From Thiocapsa marina 5811 (GTDB lineage Bacteria; Pseudomonadota; Gammaproteobacteria; Chromatiales; Chromatiaceae), in assembly GCF_000223985.1 (NCBI RefSeq), contig NZ_AFWV01000007.1, forward strand, positions 62,001 to 126,000: DNA of 64,000 nt. Direction: 5' to 3'. The notes below the pieces were generated by a model. It was not told the DNA's origin. It did no database searches and saw nothing but the letters and a program-made list of their open reading frames with translations. A program made the position numbers and the translations under genes. Position 1 is the first letter of the stretch; every line of letters starts with the position of its first letter. Positions 34,502 to 46,894 of this stretch are shown piece after piece.

Positions 34502-34714
34502 ATGCCAGGTGAATTGGTTTCCGGGACGGTCAAGTGGTTCAATGACGAGAAGGGATATGGCTTCATTGAGCGCGAGGGCGGCAAAGACGTCTTTGTCCAT
34601 CATAGTGCCATCAATGGATCGGGTCGTAAGACGTTGCTCGAGGGTCAACGCGTGACCATGGAAGTCACGCAAGGCCCCAAGGGTCCGCAGGCGGAGAACG
34701 TGACCCCCGACTGA
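34502..34714 (+). CDS. Cold-shock domain protein (CspA family)
   Basis: This 70-residue OB-fold nucleic-acid-binding protein has the RNP1 motif KGYGFIE and the RNP2 motif VFVHH, both intact. It probably acts as an RNA chaperone at low temperature or under stress. The ribosome site GAGG is 6 nt from the ATG. A rho-independent terminator follows about 100 bp after the stop, so the gene is monocistronic. The long upstream region suggests leader-mediated control. Confidence 0.96.
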   Translation: MPGELVSGTVKWFNDEKGYGFIEREGGKDVFVHHSAINGSGRKTLLEGQRVTMEVTQGPKGPQAENVTPD

Positions 34715-34811
34715 GGTTGCGACACCACCCGGAGCCGAGCTGAACGGCTTGATCCGACGAAGCCAAAGGTTTTAATCGGATTCGGTCTGCGGCACCCGGC
34801 CCCCGTCGCAC

Positions 34812-34850
34812 TGCTCTCAATGGGCCTCGGCCCTTGAGAGCATTTTGTTT
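34812..34850 (+). terminator. Rho-independent terminator after csp gene
   Basis: The stem pairs GCTCTCAA-GGG with CCC-TTGAGAGC around a CCTCGG loop and is followed by ATTTTGTTTT. It terminates the cold-shock transcript before the oppositely oriented mobA. Confidence 0.88.
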
Positions 34851-34904
34851 TATCGCGTTTCGCCGGATCTCAACCTCGGCATTGATCCGGCTGTTGTCGC
34901 CGCC

Positions 34905-35519
34905 TCATCTCGAGAGCAGCAATTGCGACTCGAGCCGCGCGACGTCCTCCGCCGAATTCATATTGCAGAACGCCTGCGGTCGATCGCTGAAATCCGCGAG
35001 CGCCGGGCGGTGTCGGGCGATCCAATCCATGACCTTGCGCATGCCTCCCGCGAGATCGGCGGCAAGCGTCTGTTCGAGCGAGACCGGCATGAGCGAATAG
35101 ACCGGGTGGATGCGCTCCCTTTCAATGACCGTCGCCAAAGGGGCATTGCCCGAGCGCAACGCCGTGATGAGACGGTGTGCCAGATCGGGCGGCAGCAGGG
35201 GGCCGTCACAGGGGACGGTCAGAATCCAGTCGGTTCGCGCGGCGCGCATTGCACTCAGCATCCCGGCGAGGGGGCCGTTGAATCCCGAGTCGAGGTCTGC
35301 GATTACCGGGATGCCATACCTCGCATAGGTTTCGCGGTGGCGGTTTGCGTTGATGAGCAGCGTTCCGACCTGCGGTTCGAGTGCATCCAGCGCCCATTCA
35401 ACGAGCGGCCGGCCCGCAAGCTCCGCGAGCCCTTTGTCGATGCCACCCATACGACGCCCGCGGCCTCCGGCCAGGATGACGCCGGTGATATCGCTCGGTT
35501 GCGGCATCGATCGATTCAT
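34905..35519 (-). CDS. mobA: Molybdenum cofactor guanylyltransferase
   Basis: This 204-residue enzyme transfers GMP from GTP to molybdopterin to form the MGD cofactor of DMSO-reductase-family enzymes. The nucleotide-binding N-terminus ITGVILAGGRGRRMGGIDKGL is diagnostic, and the metal-binding PCDGPLLP is present. An open frame extends upstream, but homology starts near MNRSMPQPSDITGV, so the Met at 35519 is used (MPQPSD, four codons later, is also possible). It is the last gene of a minus-strand group with psiE-like, L,D-transpeptidase and DUF2237 genes. Confidence 0.94.
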   Translation of the reverse strand: MNRSMPQPSDITGVILAGGRGRRMGGIDKGLAELAGRPLVEWALDALEPQVGTLLINANRHRETYARYGIPVIADLDSGFNGPLAGMLSAMRAARTDWILTVPCDGPLLPPDLAHRLITALRSGNAPLATVIERERIHPVYSLMPVSLEQTLAADLAGGMRKVMDWIARHRPALADFSDRPQAFCNMNSAEDVARLESQLLLSR

Positions 35520-35571
35520 CCCGGTTAGAATGCGCGTGTATCGAAAAGATGTCGCCCGATCTGACCCGCGA

Positions 35572-36000
35572 TCAGGGTGCGCCTTCGTCCCGGTTGGAGA
35601 GGTGATAGGGAAAGCGGACATGCCCGAAACGAATCAGGAGTACGGCCCCGGCCAGAATCAGGATGGCGGCCGAGGTTGCGATGATCTCGGTCTCGGTGAT
35701 CTCCTTCATGTCGAGGATCAGGTGTCGGGCAAGGGCAACCATCGCGATGTAGAGCGGCATGCGGATCGGCAAGGCGCCTGATTGCAGGTAGATGCCGACC
35801 ATCGTCAGCACCTCGAGATAGATGAAGAGCAAGAGAAGATCGCCGAGGCCGACCTCGCGCCGGCTCACCATCTCGATGATCTCCTGGATACCGGCGACGA
35901 CCGTCGCGATGGCGATCGCGACGAGACCGAGAACCTCGATCCAAGAGAGCATGCGCCCGCCGATCGCAACGACGCGCGATTTCGAAGGTTGAGGGTTCAT
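35572..36000 (-). CDS. PsiE-like membrane protein
   Basis: This 142-residue protein with four predicted membrane helices matches the phosphate-starvation-inducible PsiE family pattern (WIEVLGLVAIAIATVVAG, LLLLFIYLEVLTMVGIY, MPLYIAMVALARHLI). The family's biochemical role is unknown. The start at 36000 overlaps the stop of the L,D-transpeptidase gene (ATGA), indicating coupling. An upstream extension of the frame is Arg-rich and not credible. Confidence 0.82.
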   Translation of the reverse strand: MNPQPSKSRVVAIGGRMLSWIEVLGLVAIAIATVVAGIQEIIEMVSRREVGLGDLLLLFIYLEVLTMVGIYLQSGALPIRMPLYIAMVALARHLILDMKEITETEIIATSAAILILAGAVLLIRFGHVRFPYHLSNRDEGAP

Positions 36001-36599
36001 GGCAGAATCTCGATCGGTGTCCCGTCGACGGTGAGTGACCAAATCTCGTCGATCTCCCGGTCGGAGACCGCGATGCAACCCAGTGTCCAGTCGTCCTCGA
36101 TCCGCGTCGAGCGGCTTTTTCCGTTCGGCTGGCCGTGGATCAGGATCATTCCTCCAGGCGGCTCTCCGCGATGCTCGGCGCGTAGCCGGTCGCCCGGGTT
36201 CGGATAGGAAATGTGCAGTGCTTTGTGGAAACGGCTTCGGTCGTTTCGCCGGTCGATCAGGTACCGTCCCTCCGGAGTACGCCCGTCGCCTTCGCGTGTC
36301 TTGTGCCCGATGGGTTGAAACCCGAGGGCAATCTCGTAGCTCCGCAGCGGCTGGTCATCCCGCATGAGGTAGAGGCGGCGCTCGGCCTTCTTGACGACCA
36401 AGCGATCCGCCGCACCCAGGCCGACGGGATGAGCGCGGGTGCCGGTTTCAGGTCGGCTCGGCTGCGGCAAGGGTAGATACGACATTGCAGTCGCGGGTGC
36501 CGAAACGGCCGAAACGAACGCAGTGATGATCAGGGCGAGACCTGGTGAACCACGTGCCGACCCCGCGCTCGGTCTCTGTTTACGAGAGATCCAAGGCAT
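35997..36599 (-). CDS. L,D-transpeptidase (YkuD/ErfK family)
   Basis: This 200-residue periplasmic enzyme is predicted to form or exchange 3-3 peptidoglycan cross-links or attach lipoproteins. A signal sequence occupies about residues 18-39 (LALIITAFVSAVSAPATAMS). The YkuD domain begins at RLVVKKAERRLYLMRD and carries the catalytic histidine and cysteine (H155 in ILIHGQ, C175 in WTLGCIAVSD). Its coding sequence overlaps both neighbours, 20 nt with the DUF2237 gene and 4 nt with the psiE-like gene. Confidence 0.92.
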   Translation of the reverse strand: MPWISRKQRPSAGSARGSPGLALIITAFVSAVSAPATAMSYLPLPQPSRPETGTRAHPVGLGAADRLVVKKAERRLYLMRDDQPLRSYEIALGFQPIGHKTREGDGRTPEGRYLIDRRNDRSRFHKALHISYPNPGDRLRAEHRGEPPGGMILIHGQPNGKSRSTRIEDDWTLGCIAVSDREIDEIWSLTVDGTPIEILP

Positions 36600-36951
36600 G
36601 TGACTTCAGGTCGGCCAGACTCACGACCTCGAGGGCGCGCTCGTGGGTCGCCCTGAGGGCGACGCGCGGGGCCGCGCCGGCTTCGAGTGCCTCCTGCCAA
36701 CGCGCGGCGCACAGACACCAGCGGTCGCCCGGTTTGAGGCCGGGGAAACCGTACTCGGGTTGGGGTGTCACCAAGTCGTTGCCCCGGGCGAGGCTCAGCT
36801 CGAGGAACTCGCGGGTCATGCGTGCGCAAACCGTATGGGATCCAGGATCCTGTGGGCCGGTCTCGCACTCGCCACTGCGCGTGAAACCTGTCACGGGTTC
36901 GCGCGAGCAGATCTCGAGCGGCTCACCCAAGACGTTCTTGTGATTGTTCAT
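36580..36951 (-). CDS. DUF2237 family protein
   Basis: This 123-residue soluble protein starts MNNHKNVLGEPLEICSREPVTGF and contains the conserved block PGDRWCLCAARWQEALEAG. It matches the DUF2237 family, whose function is unknown. The frame opens 22 codons earlier, but the family N-terminus begins at the Met at 36951. Its 3' end overlaps the L,D-transpeptidase start by 20 nt, so it is the first gene of the minus-strand group. Confidence 0.85.
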   Translation of the reverse strand: MNNHKNVLGEPLEICSREPVTGFTRSGECETGPQDPGSHTVCARMTREFLELSLARGNDLVTPQPEYGFPGLKPGDRWCLCAARWQEALEAGAAPRVALRATHERALEVVSLADLKSHALDLS

Positions 36952-37026
36952 CGGACCTATCCTATCGCGCGCCCCCGGGCGCGGTCGCGCACTTTCGACC
37001 AGTGTATCAGCCGACACGCGCCGGCG

Positions 37027-38472
37027 TCAGGATGTCGGGGCACGCCCCGGCGGATAGATGAGGATCAGATCGCCCGGAGTCAGTCGTGTATCGGCAAGCT
37101 GATTCCAGCGCTTGAGATCCTTGACGCTGACGCCGTAGCGTTTTGCCAACGTCTTGACCGAATCGCCCTTGGTGACCAAGTGTTTGATCAAGGCGGAGTC
37201 ATCGGTCGCTTGGACCTCGAGTGTCTGGCCCGAAAGCAGCGGCTCGCGAACGGAGATGCCGTTGAGCTCGGCAAGCGTGCGCGGCTCGATGCCGTTGGCG
37301 CGCGCGATCGAGGCAATGGTCTCGCCGCCCTTCACGACATGGATCTTGCTGCGCTCGGCGAGTGCGGCCTTCGAGCGCGTGGCGGTCATGGGCCGAGCGG
37401 TACCACCGGAGCGTGCGGCACTGGTGCGGACCACGGAGGCCATGGCCGGCATGATCTGGACTCGGCCCATCTTCTTGCCGATCCGCTGCCCGCTTCCCGA
37501 GGGCACCAGGATATAGCCGGGACCGCCGGGGGCGGTGCGTCCGAGCTTGAGGGCGGGGTTGAGGCGTTGCAGCTCGTAGAGCTGAACACCGGTCGCGGAG
37601 GCGACGCTGCCCAAGTCCAGCGGTTGAAGCGTGCGGATCACCTCCAGTTGCGGGCGATCGGGCACCGGCGGGAGGTTGATGCCGTAGCGCGTCGGCGCGG
37701 CAACCAAGCGAGCGGTGGCTAGAATCTGAGGGACGTATTGCTTGGTTTCGTTCGGCAGGCTCAGCGACCAGTAATCCGTCGGTTTGCCGCTGCGGCGATT
37801 GGCGGCCTGTGCCGCAGCGACGCGACCCGGACCGCAGTTGTACGCGGCCATTGCGAGCGCCCAGTCGCCGTCGAAGCGTCGGTTGAGCTGTTCGAGATAG
37901 TCGAGCGCTGCGCCGGTAGACGCCAGCGGGTCGCGTCGGCCGTCGTACCAGGCGTCTTGTCGCAACCCCATTTCGAGCCCGGTGTAGGGCATGAACTGCC
38001 AGATACCGGCGGCTGCCTTGGGCGATGTGGCAACCGGATTGAACCGGCTTTCCACGTGGGGCAGGAAGGCGAGCTCCATCGGCAGTCCGCGACGCTCGAT
38101 CTCGGTCACGATCATGTGGAGATAGGGCGTCCCTTGGCGGGACAACTTGGAGAGATACTGGGGGTCTCGACGGAAGCGCTCGACCGTACTGTCGATGCGC
38201 GCATCCGCGTAGAGATCGAGGGTCATCCCGGCGCGGACGCGGTTCCAGAGGTCACCGCGCGAATCCCCGCGCCCGGCGGTGCGTCTCTCCATGACGACGA
38301 CATCCGTAGCCGGGCGGACATAGCCATACTCCCGGGCGGATACCATGCCTGAGTAGCCGGAGACTCCGAGGTCGTCCTCGACAACCCGATTCTCCGTCGC
38401 GCAACCGTTCAAGAGCAGCGTCAGTACGCCGAGCGCGCCGAGCGCGCGCGCTAAACGAGCGGCATCAGGCAT
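37027..38472 (-). CDS. mltD: Membrane-bound lytic murein transglycosylase D
   Basis: This 481-residue outer-membrane lipoprotein has a lipobox at LLLNGC (lipidated C24). An SLT domain follows, with catalytic Glu in FLPHVESRFNP and the GIWQFMPYTG and AYNCGPGRV motifs. Two C-terminal LysM domains (HVVKGGETIASIARANGI and HLVTKGDSVKTLAKRYGV) bind peptidoglycan. It cleaves glycan strands to anhydro-muropeptides. It diverges from the methyltransferase-rnhA-dnaQ genes, close to the E. coli arrangement, except that gloB is not here. Confidence 0.96.
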   Translation of the reverse strand: MPDAARLARALGALGVLTLLLNGCATENRVVEDDLGVSGYSGMVSAREYGYVRPATDVVVMERRTAGRGDSRGDLWNRVRAGMTLDLYADARIDSTVERFRRDPQYLSKLSRQGTPYLHMIVTEIERRGLPMELAFLPHVESRFNPVATSPKAAAGIWQFMPYTGLEMGLRQDAWYDGRRDPLASTGAALDYLEQLNRRFDGDWALAMAAYNCGPGRVAAAQAANRRSGKPTDYWSLSLPNETKQYVPQILATARLVAAPTRYGINLPPVPDRPQLEVIRTLQPLDLGSVASATGVQLYELQRLNPALKLGRTAPGGPGYILVPSGSGQRIGKKMGRVQIMPAMASVVRTSAARSGGTARPMTATRSKAALAERSKIHVVKGGETIASIARANGIEPRTLAELNGISVREPLLSGQTLEVQATDDSALIKHLVTKGDSVKTLAKRYGVSVKDLKRWNQLADTRLTPGDLILIYPPGRAPTS

Positions 38473-38651
38473 GTTTTCCCCCTAAAAATCCCTAGTAAGT
38501 GATTGTTTAATTGCGTTTTCTAGGAATTAGGAAAGCATGATACCCAAAGATGGCCGTCAATTCCAGGTCCGGCTACGGGAAATTCGCCTCTACGCCCGCA
38601 CGACAGTACGCGCAATCACGGTTAACATGCGTCTCTCGAAGAGGCATCGGC

Positions 38652-39413
38652 ATGACTGTGCGCAAGGGTCCGGGCTCGCCCCTGGCAAGACTACAAGATT
38701 GGTATCGGTCGCCGCTCGGAGCCGAGGTGGCGGCGCTCGAGAGTGCGTGCGTTCAGCGGCTGCTGAGCGACACCTTCGGCTATTACCTGGTCCAGATCGG
38801 CGTGACCGAGAGCTTTCGAGACGCGATGGCCTCGAGTCGGATCCGCCATCGGATCCTGATGCCCTGCGAGCATCCATCCGGCCACGGGGGGCGCGAGGTC
38901 GTTGGATGGCCGAGCCGGCTGCCGCTCGCCAGCGATTCGGTCGATGCTCTTCTGCTGCCGCATACCCTGGATTTTTCGCCTGACCCGGACGCGGTGTTGC
39001 GCGAGGTCGAGCGGGTTCTGATCCCGGAGGGTCGCGTGATCGTATTGGGGTTCAACGCGCTCAGTGCCTGGGGTCTTTGGTCCCTGCTGAGCGGCTCCGC
39101 TGCGCAGGTGCCCTGGTGCGGGCGCTTCCGCACCGCTCATCAAATCGAGGATTGGTTGTCCGTGTTGGGTTTCGATATCGAGGTTCGAGAGCACATCATG
39201 TTTCGCCCGCCGTTCCGACGTGCCCTCGGGCCGAGCTTTTCCGCCTTCGATACCCTGGGGCGACGCCTCTGGCCGATCTTGGGCGGGGTCTATTCGATTC
39301 GCGCCGTCAAACGCGTCGCGACCTTGACGCCGCTGCGCCCGGCTTGGGGGCGGCGCTCGCTGTTGCGCGGCGGAGCAGCGGAGCCGACGACCCGCCGAGC
39401 CGGTCATGCCTGA
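38652..39413 (+). CDS. SAM-dependent methyltransferase (YafS-like)
   Basis: This 253-residue class I methyltransferase of the type 11 kind contains the late SAM-fold motif [41 protein letters not shown]. The glycine-rich motif I is weak, as in other YafS-like proteins. The target is unknown. It overlaps rnhA by 8 nt. In E. coli yafS has the same rnhA/mltD neighbourhood. The ATG at 38652 was chosen because the upstream part of the frame has no family-like sequence. Confidence 0.85.
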   Translation: MTVRKGPGSPLARLQDWYRSPLGAEVAALESACVQRLLSDTFGYYLVQIGVTESFRDAMASSRIRHRILMPCEHPSGHGGREVVGWPSRLPLASDSVDALLLPHTLDFSPDPDAVLREVERVLIPEGRVIVLGFNALSAWGLWSLLSGSAAQVPWCGRFRTAHQIEDWLSVLGFDIEVREHIMFRPPFRRALGPSFSAFDTLGRRLWPILGGVYSIRAVKRVATLTPLRPAWGRRSLLRGGAAEPTTRRAGHA

Positions 39414-39837
39414 TTGCGTGCGTGCCTACACCGACGGTGCCTGCAAGGGCAATCCGGGGCCCGGGGGCTGGGGTGTCCTGTTGCGCTGGGGGGAGGTCGA
39501 GAAGGAGCTGTGCGGCGGCGAGCGCGCGACCACCAACAACCGTATGGAGTTGATGGCGGTCATCATGGCGCTGGAGGCCATGAAACGTCCGACCTTTCTC
39601 GAGATCGTCACCGACTCCCAGTATGTGAAGCGAGGCGTCGAAGAATGGATGCCGCGCTGGAAGCGCAACGGTTGGCGTACCGCCGATCGTAAGCCGGTGA
39701 AGAACCGCGACCTCTGGGAGCGTCTGGATTCCGCAATCGGCGCTCATCAGGTGCGCTGGAAGTGGGTCAAGGGCCATGCCGGGCACGCCGAGAACGAGCG
39801 TGCCGACCGGCTGGCGAATCGAGGGGTCGCGGGCTGA
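39406..39837 (+). CDS. rnhA: Ribonuclease HI
   Basis: This 143-residue enzyme degrades RNA in RNA-DNA hybrids. The four catalytic acids are intact (D10, E48, D70, D134), and the substrate-binding basic protrusion ([19 protein letters not shown]) is present. It is coupled to the upstream methyltransferase by an 8-nt overlap. Its stop codon TGA is the first three bases of repeat copy A4. Confidence 0.97.
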   Translation: MPDCVRAYTDGACKGNPGPGGWGVLLRWGEVEKELCGGERATTNNRMELMAVIMALEAMKRPTFLEIVTDSQYVKRGVEEWMPRWKRNGWRTADRKPVKNRDLWERLDSAIGAHQVRWKWVKGHAGHAENERADRLANRGVAG

Positions 39838-39919
39838 ATCGCGTCCGGTAAGACATGCGCAATTTTCGATTCGACTCGGCGTCGCATGACTCGGCTCCCG
39901 TCGGTGCAGACGCGATTCA
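39835..39919. repeat. Type A palindromic element, copy A4 (85 bp, diverged)
   Basis: The termini TGAATCGCGTC and GACGCGATTCA are an exact inverted repeat. Read on the minus strand, the core GACGCCGAGTCGAATCGAAA resembles the A1-A3 core. The first three bases are the rnhA stop codon. Copy B4 follows after only 20 bp. Confidence 0.65.
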
Positions 39920-39939
39920 GATCCTTGAATTTCGCTCTT

Positions 39940-40024
39940 TAAACCGCGTCAGGTACGGGGGATGTGGAGTCCTCGGGGATTCGCTTGCCTGCAACGCAGC
40001 GGTTTACACTAGGGATGCGGTTTA
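39940..40024. repeat. Type B palindromic element, copy B4 (85 bp)
   Basis: The element begins TAAACCGCGTCAGGTACGGG and ends GGATGCGGTTTA. Its left side matches the reverse complement of copies B1 and B2. It ends one base before the dnaQ ATG, so the ribosome-binding region of dnaQ lies within the repeat. Confidence 0.65.
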
Positions 40025-40025
40025 A

Positions 40026-40745
40026 ATGAGGCAGATCGTACTCGATACGGAGACCACAGGTCTCGACCCCCAAGCCGGCCATCGCATCATCGAGATCGGA
40101 TGTGTCGAGCTGATCGACCGCCGCCTGACCGGAAATAACTTCCACCGCTATCTCCAACCGGATCGGCAGATCGATGCCGGTGCCTCCGACGTGCACGGGA
40201 TCACCAACGCCTTTCTCGCCGACAAGCCGCGTTTCCCCGAGATCGCCGAGAGCTTCCTGGACTACGTGAAAGGGGCCGAGCTGATCATCCACAACGCGGC
40301 CTTCGATCTCGGCTTTCTCGATCGCGAGATCGCGGGCTGGAATGCCGAAGCGTCCCGGATCGCAGACCTGTGCGAGGTGACGGACACGTTGATTATGGCG
40401 CGTCGCATGCATCCGGGGCAGCGCAACAGCCTCGATGCCTTGTGCAAGCGCTACGGCGTGGATCATCGCCACCGCGACCTGCACGGCGCTCTGCTCGATG
40501 CCGAGATCCTGGCGGATGTCTATCTCGCCATGACCGGCGGGCAGGTGGCGTTGAGCCTCGGCGAGGAGTTCGCCACGCCCTCTCACGCCGGGTCTGCCGC
40601 GCGGCCGCGCGGCCGGTTGGATCCGAGTCGGCCCCGATTGCGGGTGATTCAGGCCGATCCGGTCGCGCTCGCCGCCCATGCCGAGCGCCTCGCGGCGATC
40701 CAGGCTGCAAGTGCCGATGGGTGTGTTTGGCTTCGCGCCGAGTGA
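40026..40745 (+). CDS. dnaQ: DNA polymerase III epsilon subunit (proofreading exonuclease)
   Basis: This 239-residue 3'-5' exonuclease has Exo I with D7 and E9 (VLDTETTGLD), Exo II in the IIHNAAFDLGFLD region and Exo III with HRDLHGALLDAEILADVYL. The C-terminal tail, which binds the polymerase alpha subunit, is present. The initiation codon directly abuts repeat B4, and the usual promoter region is replaced by repeats A4 and B4. The gene is convergent with fnr. Confidence 0.97.
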   Translation: MRQIVLDTETTGLDPQAGHRIIEIGCVELIDRRLTGNNFHRYLQPDRQIDAGASDVHGITNAFLADKPRFPEIAESFLDYVKGAELIIHNAAFDLGFLDREIAGWNAEASRIADLCEVTDTLIMARRMHPGQRNSLDALCKRYGVDHRHRDLHGALLDAEILADVYLAMTGGQVALSLGEEFATPSHAGSAARPRGRLDPSRPRLRVIQADPVALAAHAERLAAIQAASADGCVWLRAE

Positions 40746-40828
40746 TGACGCCGCCCGCGGTTTCGTCGTGTGTGGCCCCGGAGGTCCACGCAGCCTCGGT
40801 GGAGATGCTTTTTAGGGTTTCAGTCTCC

Positions 40829-40914
40829 TGAACTGCGCCGTCTCCAGGGGCTGTCGATCGCTCCGAGGCGGATCCAACCCTCCGAACATCACATACCGTA
40901 CCGGGCGCAGTTTA
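40829..40914. repeat. Type B palindromic element, copy B1 (86 bp)
   Basis: The termini TGAACTGCGCC and GGGCGCAGTTTA face each other. The inside has CTCCAGGGGCTGTCGATC and a GATCCAACCCTCC block that parallels copy B2. The right end (40912-40914) is the complement of the fnr stop codon. The element lies between convergent dnaQ and fnr and could fold on both transcripts. Confidence 0.85.
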
Positions 40915-41670
40915 GCTCTGCTGCTGTTGGCGGCGATTCTGTCCGGCGCCGCCGACCAGCGACTCCAGCGTGGCTAAATCGAGAAGCTGAATGTGCTTGC
41001 GGTCGACGTTCATCAGGCCGTCGTCCTGAAAGCGCGTAAAGAGTCGGCTGACGGTCTCGACGGCGAGTCCCAGATAATTGCCGATCTCGTGTCGGGACAT
41101 GCTCAGATAGAAGTCGGTCGCGGACAACCCGCGTTTGTGCAGACGCTTGGACAGGCTGAGCAGGAAGGCGGCGAGCCGCTCCTCGGCGTTCTTTTTGCCG
41201 AGAAGCAGGAGCATGTCCGTATCATGCCCGATCTCTTTGCTGAGCAGGCGATACATCTGATGTTGCAGGCTGGGAATCGTCGCCGTGAGCTCTTCGAGTC
41301 GGGTGAAGGGGACCTCGCAGATTGCGGATGTCTCGAGGACCTTTGCCGAGCAGGCATGGATGTCCTTGTCGATCGCATCCAGTCCGATCACCTCGCCGGG
41401 AAGATGGAAACCCAGCACCTGCTCGCCGCCCTCGGGGCTCGGCGCGAACGTCTTCACGGAGCCGGTCTTCACGACATAGAGCGAACGAAAACGGTCCCCG
41501 TCGCGAAACAAGAAGTCGCCCCTATGAAGCGGGCGGGTCCGCTTTACGATCTCGTCCAGTCTCTCGACATCGTCCGGCGCAAGGCCCATGGGCAAGCACA
41601 GCGATGACAGGGAGCAGTTCCTGCAGGCGACGCGAATGGTCTCCAAAGAGATTACTTTGTGCTGGCTCAC
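40912..41670 (-). CDS. fnr: FNR-type oxygen-responsive transcriptional regulator
   Basis: This 252-residue Crp/Fnr family regulator has the oxygen-labile [4Fe-4S] ligands of true FNR: C16, C19 and C25 near the N-terminus and C107 (IHACSAK). The cNMP-like sensor domain and dimerisation helix follow. The DNA-recognition helix contains the FNR-type E-x-x-SR (VETVSRLFTRF), which reads TTGAT half-sites. A perfect FNR box lies 45 bp before the start codon, so autoregulation is likely. It probably controls the switch between aerobic and anaerobic metabolism, including cco, hem and photosynthesis genes. Its stop codon lies in repeat B1. Confidence 0.95.
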   Translation of the reverse strand: MSQHKVISLETIRVACRNCSLSSLCLPMGLAPDDVERLDEIVKRTRPLHRGDFLFRDGDRFRSLYVVKTGSVKTFAPSPEGGEQVLGFHLPGEVIGLDAIDKDIHACSAKVLETSAICEVPFTRLEELTATIPSLQHQMYRLLSKEIGHDTDMLLLLGKKNAEERLAAFLLSLSKRLHKRGLSATDFYLSMSRHEIGNYLGLAVETVSRLFTRFQDDGLMNVDRKHIQLLDLATLESLVGGAGQNRRQQQQS

Positions 41671-41714
41671 GGCATCGCCCCTCGGTCTTCGGTCGTCAGA
41701 TTTTGAACCGCCGC

Positions 41715-41728
41715 TTGATCTGGATCAA
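41715..41728 (-). promoter_or_regulatory. FNR box upstream of fnr
   Basis: TTGATCTGGATCAA is a perfect TTGAT-N4-ATCAA site. Its centre is about 51 bp before the fnr start codon, a spacing compatible with an activator site near -41 of a promoter with a short leader. Function is inferred from the consensus. Confidence 0.8.
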
Positions 41729-41767
41729 GCGAAGATTATCTTCTTGTCATCAGCGCGACCTCAACCC

Positions 41768-41801
41768 GCAAAAAAGGCCGCGCCCTTGCGGGCGCGGCCT
41801 T
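41768..41801 (-). terminator. Terminator of the first sulfur globule gene
   Basis: On the minus strand the stem AAGGCCGCGCCC / GGGCGCGGCCTT with a short loop is followed by a T-run (TTTTT). It lies 30 bp after the stop codon of the sulfur globule gene, in a typical intrinsic terminator arrangement. Confidence 0.92.
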
Positions 41802-41830
41802 GACGCAAGCATGTCGAATCTGCGACCGGT

Positions 41831-42229
41831 CTACTTCGCTTCGCCGGTCGCGGGAGCTGCCGGTGCGGCATAGGGCGCCGCGTAGGGCGCGCCGTAGTAG
41901 GGGGCGCCGTAACCCGGATAGCCATAGCCGTAGCCGGGGTAACCGTAGCCGTAGCCCGGATAGCCGTATCCGTAACCACGTCCGTAGCCGTAGCCGCGAC
42001 CACGCCCGTAGCCGCGACCGCCGCCGCTCATGTTCATATTGAAATCACCCCAGCCGTCGCCGAGCATGTCGCCGAACAGGTCGCCGAGGCCGGAGCCGTA
42101 ACCGGGGCCGTAGCCGCCGTAGCCCGGACCGCCCCAGCCCGGACCCCACCACGCCTGGGCCGGACTCACTGCGAAGGCGGCGGCACCTGCGATTGCGGCT
42201 GCACTCATCAATCTTGCTGTCTGACGCAT
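41831..42229 (-). CDS. Sulfur globule protein (SgpA/SgpB-like)
   Basis: This 132-residue secreted structural protein has a signal peptide with predicted cleavage after SPAQA (about residue 26). The mature protein starts WWGPGW and is built of Gly, Tyr, Trp and Pro repeats ([31 protein letters not shown]). It has no cysteine or charged core. This matches the envelope proteins of periplasmic sulfur globules in Chromatiaceae. It aligns over its first half with the second copy at 53978 ([23 protein letters not shown]). A long minus-strand frame continues upstream through pyrG, but it is only a shadow. The start at 42229 gives the signal peptide. Confidence 0.9.
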   Translation of the reverse strand: MRQTARLMSAAAIAGAAAFAVSPAQAWWGPGWGGPGYGGYGPGYGSGLGDLFGDMLGDGWGDFNMNMSGGGRGYGRGRGYGYGRGYGYGYPGYGYGYPGYGYGYPGYGAPYYGAPYAAPYAAPAAPATGEAK

Positions 42230-45030
<2,801 letters not shown>

Positions 45031-45197
45031 GGCGACATTCGGTATGGCCGGCACGCCCGGCGATCCCCGCCTGCACGAGCGGGGCCGCGTTCAGGGCTTC
45101 CCTGCCGGAGCCGGTTTGAATCGAACAACGAGATCGGGCACGCGTCTGCGATGTACCGATCGTCGCGAGAATCCCCGCTGAGGCACAATACACTCAT

Positions 45198-46524
<1,327 letters not shown>

Positions 46525-46585
46525 TGGTTGGCGGGCAGGGGTCGCTCATGTCCACCCCCTGCTGCCGAAACTGAAGACACCTTCG

Positions 46586-46894
46586 ATGCGCCTTCTGATC
46601 CTCGTGCTGATCCTCCTGCTGGCCGGCTTGCAGTTTCGGCTGTGGGTCGGCGAGGGGAGTTTGGCCGAGGTGCATGGGCTCAAGAGCGAGATCGCGGCTC
46701 AGGAAGAGGAGCTGATCCGTCTGCGTGCGCGCAATCAGGAGCTCCAGGCCGAGGTGATGGACCTGCGCGAAGGGGTCGAGGCCTTGGAGGAGCGCGCGCG
46801 CCGCGATCTGGGGATGATCAAGCCGGGCGAGATCTTCATCCAGGTGATCGAGCGTAAGGCACAGCAGACGACGCCTCCGGAGGTGAAACGATGA
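46586..46894 (+). CDS. ftsB: Cell division protein FtsB
   Basis: This 102-residue divisome protein has one membrane helix (residues 3-19, LLILVLILLLAGLQFRLWV). A periplasmic coiled coil rich in Glu and Leu (about 28-72) follows, then the conserved ARRDLGMIKPGEIFIQVI region. It bridges FtsL and FtsQ at the septum. The gene lies between eno and ispD as in E. coli, and its stop overlaps the ispD start (ATGA). Confidence 0.94.
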   Translation: MRLLILVLILLLAGLQFRLWVGEGSLAEVHGLKSEIAAQEEELIRLRARNQELQAEVMDLREGVEALEERARRDLGMIKPGEIFIQVIERKAQQTTPPEVKR

